From Albugo candida (taxonomy: Eukaryota > Oomycota > Peronosporomycetes > Albuginales > Albuginaceae), in NCBI GenBank assembly GCA_905220665.1, contig CAJNAR010000145.1:496001-560000 (forward strand): a stretch of 64,000 nt of DNA. The letters are read 5' to 3'. Shown one piece after another: positions 59,223 to 64,000 of the stretch. The position numbers and the translations under genes were made by a program. Under the pieces are notes generated by a model, which did not search any database, was not told the origin of the DNA, and was given only the letters and a program-made list of their open reading frames with translations. Within the stretch, counting starts at the first letter, position 1. The number at the start of each line of letters is the position of its first letter.

Positions 59223-59287
59223 ACTTCTTCTTTTCTGGTTACACCTCTAATTGAGTCATCTTGAACTTGCCGTACGATTCCGTACTT

Positions 59288-62119
59288 TCATAGCTCTCTT
59301 AGATTTCGACATCTTGGTGCCGGAAACCCCTTCACCTGCAAGTCATCCATCATCTTCGAGGTATGCACGTAACTTAGTGCGATAATTTGTTTTTCTATGT
59401 TAGCTCTGATGAGTTTGAGTCGGACGTCGATACGTTTAGCCTCGATTGAAGCAGCTTCTCTGAGAAACTGACTGATAGCCCCCGGGTTACCATCCACAAG
59501 ATGATTGGCTCCCTCACTTTCAACTCTTTGAATAATTCCCTTGCTGTTCTGCTACAAACTCTGCTTTCGTAGTCCATAATGCCACCGAGTGCTGCTTCTT
59601 GCATGGCTAGCTGGTCTGTATTTTATACAAAAGTAATTCTGTAACGAATATGCTCTTTCTAGTTCATCATTCACCGTATGATCAGCAAATGAAAATCTTC
59701 TAGAAAGACTTCTCGGGGATTGATGCATACTTCACCACCCAAATAGAGCTTTATTTTTTCGGAACTTTTAGATACTTCCTCACTCTGACACTTAACAAAT
59801 CGGCTATTGTGAGAACGTCTCGTCAGCTTGTGCGCAGCGAAACGGATGGATGGACGAGTAAACCGCGAAAACCATAAAAGTCTGCCCGCTGAATACTGAT
59901 ACTTCTTGATTTTCTGCTTCATGACTTCACGCGTCTCCATGTATTCTATATTTGATACTGTGGTATCACTGTAGTCTTGATTGATAGGCTTGAGAACTGG
60001 GTACGCTTCATCCAGAACCATTATCAATAATAATCCTCACATAGACGGTTCCTGGTCCAAAATAGCTCCAACTTCTTCGCTGTAGCGAGCTCCCATGCCA
60101 AACTTTTGCTGGCGGGTACGAGATTCTTGACTGAAAGACTTGAAAGGCCATTAAATGTCGACTCAATTCTCGAAAACTTTGTCTCCCATACCAGCATATC
60201 GTCGACATATACTACCAAAACCGAACTCCTACTTGTGTTTTGGTCGAAAAAATGAGTCTGTGGTACTTTTTTTTTAAAGCTGCATTGCTTATACTCGGAT
60301 GCAAAAGGTGACTGCATAGCTGTCATTCCTTTTCAACCCATAGAGACTCTATTATAGTCGTAGTACCTCTTGAGGAACTCGTAACACCGAGTTCGTCTAG
60401 ACTGGCAATCAACATTGAAATTCCCTAAGGTACGAGCAAATATAGATCCGAGTTCTTTTCTGTTGGTGCATACAACTACCCATCAGATAGGAAACCTAAT
60501 GCTTTCCCCAAGTTTTGTTGAAGTAAGTATGAGATTTGCTAACCTTATATCCATGGCTGTTGCAAACGTCATGTCGTAGTCGATTACAAGTACTTGTACG
60601 CTCCTGCAGGTAACCATACTAGCCTTGAACCATTTTTGATGCCGCTTGCGTCCATTCTTGCATGAATGCTTGCATGATGTCTAAGTCTTTGATCTCGTCA
60701 ATTCTTGGAATATTGGCCCATGTTCTGATTTCCTCCAATGAGGCTACATTTGCATCTGCAGCGTGACCTTCATTTGACATGCTTCACTGACTTCATTGCT
60801 TGATTTTACGCTTTCGGATCTGGTTCAGATAACACTGGCTAGATGTCTCTGGTCAAAAACGTATTCTTTGGTTTCTGGTCACCATCTTTTTGTTGGATCT
60901 TTCTTGATGATATCCACTCGCACTCTTGGAGCATCTGTGATTGATTATCTTAAACGCTGGTATCCTCAGGAGCTTTCACGTCTACATCTGTCATTTTTTT
61001 TGCGACGTTTCGAATTTTTATTCCATTTGCTCCTTCTAACGCTTTCTCCAGACTTGAAATATCTCGATTCATAATGACAGTCTGGGATTTGGGTAAATAC
61101 ACTTAGTACCCCTCGTTCCTAGAGCATTCCCGATAACACTGCCTTGCTCACTCCGCTTTGCGAGCGACCTTTTCCAGTTCAAATTCGAACCGAACAATTT
61201 GAGCCACATATTACGACATTAACAAGACTTGTACCCTTCCCAGTGAAAGCCTTCGAAGGTGATTGCCTGTCTTTATTCGCTCTGGCTGAGCGTCTATTGA
61301 GAATATCCGTCGCATATTAGTCAGCATCTCGCCAAAACGATAACGCCATTTAGCTTCCAAATATCATAGACCGCAATAAGTTCATGACTTTATTATGCAT
61401 TCGTCCAGCTTTCTTATACGATGCATGGTTTTGGACTTGGCTATTTGTCTTCTTACACCCTCTTCTTTGCAAAAAAGGTCGAACATTTCTGTACTCTGCG
61501 CCACCATCAGTTTGTAGGACACCATCTTGCCAACAAATCGTTTTTCGAAGTAAATTAAGAAATCTTGAACTTCGTAGCTGCTTCATTCTTAGTCTTGGCC
61601 AAGAATATCCGACAATAGTACGATTTGTAGTCGATAATATTGACCAAATATCCACGTCGGTTTTGGGGTGTAATCGGACTCTTCAAATCACTGCATATAA
61701 CTCCGTCAATTCATTCAGACGGTGAGTTTATACCGGTATCATTCCGAGTCTGTTTATTCTTTATTTGCCTGCTTTTCGCCATGTAATCGCTGATGGTCAT
61801 CAATCTTGATCCCTTATTCCGGAAGCTTAGCTATGCGCTTCATAGCATCGTAGTACAGATGACCAAATCGTTGATGGAATTGTAGTAGACTTCCCATCTA
61901 CTTTTTTGATTTGTCCACGGACTCATTTAATGCGAGTATACACACGACACTAGATACACGTTCTCGACCTTCTGTCTCAATAATGAGAGCGTTCATGGTT
62001 ATACATCGGAAATACGTTGAACAACTATCGATCCATCTTCTTGGTACGTCAATTTGCATTTGTTTGCCTTTAGCGTTCATGCGAAACAATGTTCCAAGGG
62101 TTTCCCACATACGGCACAT
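59288..62119 (-). pseudogene. copia (minus) pol: integrase, RT, RNase H
   Basis: Read on the minus strand: a pre-integrase region near 61900-62119, then integrase with VLQTDGGAEYRNVRPFLQRR and a KVMNLLRSMIF end at 61350-61530. The RT catalytic YVDD is intact at 60198-60209. GRLLWFSRFTRPSIRFAAHK lies at 59820-59890. RNase H ends with NPGAISQFL, KRIDVRLKLIRANIEKQI and LSYVHTSKM at 59288-59497. Frames change repeatedly. Confidence 0.85.
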
Positions 62120-63214
62120 CGATCAAGAGACCATTATTCGTTAAACCGCTTACCTTTGCGATAATCTTTGTTGATCCTGTCCATCTCATCTTCCTTTTAT
62201 TTCCGTTTGGACCAGCTGTCTATTATCCATACTTTTTTGTCTGTTCCAGACTAATACTTTTTCATCCAATTCGTAAAACGATGTATTCACTGCTGGGGTG
62301 AGGAGCTCTAGTTCCGGCAATCCTTTTGCATATGTCCGCTTCTCCCTTAATTGTAGAATTTCATTCGCTTCTACGGCTTGGATTATCTTATCGGACCGAT
62401 GCGGTCTCAAGTCTACTTCTTTGGATCTCTTGGTGTATCAATGATGATATATAAATCCATAATCTGGGAAAACTGACACGGTTCCTCGTCTTGCCTTATG
62501 GATCCCCCTCTCATTGTGTTGACACGGACCATCAAAGCTACTTGAAATCAGGCTTTGCGTATTTGATAACGCTTTTCTAGAGCATAACGTCTGCTTCACC
62601 GACTGCTTCACTGACTGCCAACAAGAATAGAAAGTGATCTCTACATGAATGTCCAGTCGTTCTTTATTCGCCGCAAAAAAGAGTGCTGCCTGCGTTCTGG
62701 TGATATTGGGCCAGAATAATCCGTTAATTTGGTCCACGAGACCTGACTGTATGAAAGGCGCTCTAAGTCTACAGTCCACAGTATGTTTCTTTCCCTTCGA
62801 ATGGCTTAATAGCGAGCTTCAAATACCTTGCTTTCTGGAATCTGACTACGTTTACCCCGTCCAACGCATTATGTTGCTTGGCATGGACAAAGCTTGTCCT
62901 CTTCCAACTTCCACGATGCCGCATCGGTTTCGCTTCCAGAGATGACATTGCCAAACCATGCCTTTTTTGCTTGGTCCAGAAAATGTGCTTTCCATTCGCA
63001 AGGGTGGTGCTGGTACGGCCCAGCCGACACTCCCCTCACTTTCGATTTTGTCCATTCGATTTCCGAGTGTCTCCACCAGCATCATAAGTCGGTCCATATT
63101 CGACTCATCTAGGCGGTCGTATTCTTTAATGGTCTTGGCTGCTGACAACTTTGTTGGCCTCATAACCTGCTGACAGGTGAGCGAAGATCGCTGCTTTCCA
63201 GAAAATTGAAACAA
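62120..63214 (-). pseudogene. copia (minus) gag region
   Basis: Minus fragments include a coiled, Met/Asp-rich segment (DRLMMLVETLGNRMDKIES) at 63040-63100, NGLFWPNITRTQAALFFAAN near 62665-62730, and a basic tail (62186-62410). The position next to the 5' LTR supports gag, but no canonical knuckle is visible. Confidence 0.45.
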
Positions 63215-63313
63215 CCGAGTTTTATTTCTAGAAATTTTGAATCCTACGAATCGTTCAGACTAAGTATCAAGTGCGATTACAAACCTGAAGCACAATTTAA
63301 AGTCATTCCAACA
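63168..63313 (-). repeat. copia (minus) LTR at right end
   Basis: 146 bp, homologous to 59079-59222; the 5' LTR of the minus-strand element. Confidence 0.65.
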
Positions 63314-63558
63314 AGAATGGAACACTTCTTTAAATATAGGCACTTCAGTCAGCATCCATGCTTTGACCGGAATGGTCTGAATTCACTTTCCGTATATCGG
63401 ATCGGCCACTGCGTCCTTTTCCTTCAGCTTTTCTTCCATTTTCGAAAGCACGGAGACCTAAATGCTGGTGACCAAAACTGTTTAATGTCCAGCAACGCTG
63501 CGACAGACTGAGAAAGATCGCGAAGCACGAACACAAATGTCGAAGCTAAAATGTAATT
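63314..63558. other. Spacer, nothing recognised
   Basis: No supported feature between the copia LTR and the ORF at 63559. Confidence 0.4.
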
Positions 63559-64000
63559 ATGTTATTTGTTCCTTTGAACCTACTGCTTTACATAAGTACG
63601 AAATGTAAAGGAGATTCTAGAATCATCGAATCGAGTTTCCAACACAATCCAGTATGTGCTCGAGATCGCAACTTTGAAAACCTGCGGTGCTGCTTCTCTT
63701 TTATCAAAACATCTTCCAAGTTTGATGATATTTTACTTGCCTCTTGATAGAGAAGGAGAAGAGATCCAGGTTAAGGTTTCTCGTGGTGTGTCATTGGATG
63801 GAGAGATGAGATGCAACGAGAATTCATCGGATTCCTTTCTTCACGTCTATGCACCACTTGAGTGAACAAAAGGTGTCACACGTTGGGCAAACCACCACCT
63901 TGGTCTTCTGTGTGGCTCTCTTTCTGTTTATTTCTTCGTCTCCGGGACTGGTATTGTCGCATTCGGATACAACAAATCTAGGCCACCTTGCTCAAATTTG
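63559..64000 (+). pseudogene. Partial secreted/membrane-protein-like ORF at window edge
   Basis: ATG 63559 starts a frame with a short hydrophobic N-terminus (MLFVPLNLLLYIS) and four Cys, ending at a stop near 63745. A second frame takes over at about 63740 with protein-like REGEEIQVKVSRGVSLDGEM. It meets a TGA near 63862 and then continues in the same frame to the window edge with a membrane-like segment (LGLLCGSLSVYFFVSGTGIV). The pattern suggests one gene with a frameshift and a nonsense codon, or exons with unplaced introns. No family recognised. Confidence 0.3.

Larger units (their letters stand above)
59079..63313 (-). mobile_element. Ty1/copia retrotransposon, minus strand
   Basis: Direct repeats at 59079-59222 and 63168-63313 (TGTTGGCAGG or TGCTGACAGG to CCAACA) enclose copia gag and pol remnants in minus orientation. 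No clear 5-bp target duplication was seen, so limits may be off by some bases. It is a different family from the plus-strand copia, with unrelated LTRs. Confidence 0.78.

Noticed and set aside
1..64000. CRISPR arrays, bacterial operons, tRNA or rRNA genes
   Set aside because: No spaced identical repeats of CRISPR type, no clustered long ORFs with ribosome-binding sites, and no tRNA arm set or rRNA core sequence was found by eye; the spliced genes show this is nuclear eukaryotic DNA.

Overview
This is a eukaryotic window dominated by repeats. It holds two well-supported spliced housekeeping genes set in a dense, nested and decaying mass of transposable elements, plus remnants of small secreted-protein genes. 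Short introns (about 48 to 66 nt), FAR1-like MULE transposases, a chromovirus and tandem secreted-protein genes beside transposons fit an oomycete-like protist, possibly a biotrophic plant pathogen. That assignment is inference; no marker in the window fixes the species.

Layout. 1-9 kb: almost gene-free, with a 5'-truncated LINE tail (3725-3989) carrying a target-site duplication. 7.96-9.66 kb: two tandem, related secreted-protein ORFs; the first is decayed and the second is broken only by one in-frame TGA. 9.74-15.3 kb: the genic island. A seven-exon gene on the minus strand resembles the RNA polymerase I factor TAF1A, with a long unexplained C-terminal extension. It is divergent, across 63 bp, from a four-exon ankyrin-repeat DHHC palmitoyltransferase on the plus strand. 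15.96-29.5 kb: a three-level nest, with a LINE (14-bp duplication) inside a Ty3/gypsy chromovirus (5-bp duplication) inside a MULE transposon.

29.5-36 kb: short DNA elements with long inverted repeats, two of them nested and related, then two further MULE remnants and a Tc1/mariner element with clear ends. 37.2-44 kb: a longer LINE copy of the same family on the minus strand, forming a large inverted pair with the first. 44.2-46.4 kb: a degenerate DDE transposase of a less familiar type. 47-49.4 kb: an old LINE fragment and a second copy of the 0.9-kb inverted-repeat element. 52.2-56.8 kb: a copia element on the plus strand. 57.2-63.3 kb: a third LINE fragment directly abutting a copia element on the minus strand. 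A decayed secreted/membrane ORF runs off the right edge.

Apart from the two spliced genes, every coding region shows stops, frameshifts or lost catalytic residues, so I see no element likely to be autonomous now. Exon boundaries were read by eye from frame continuity and GT/AG signals, not computed.
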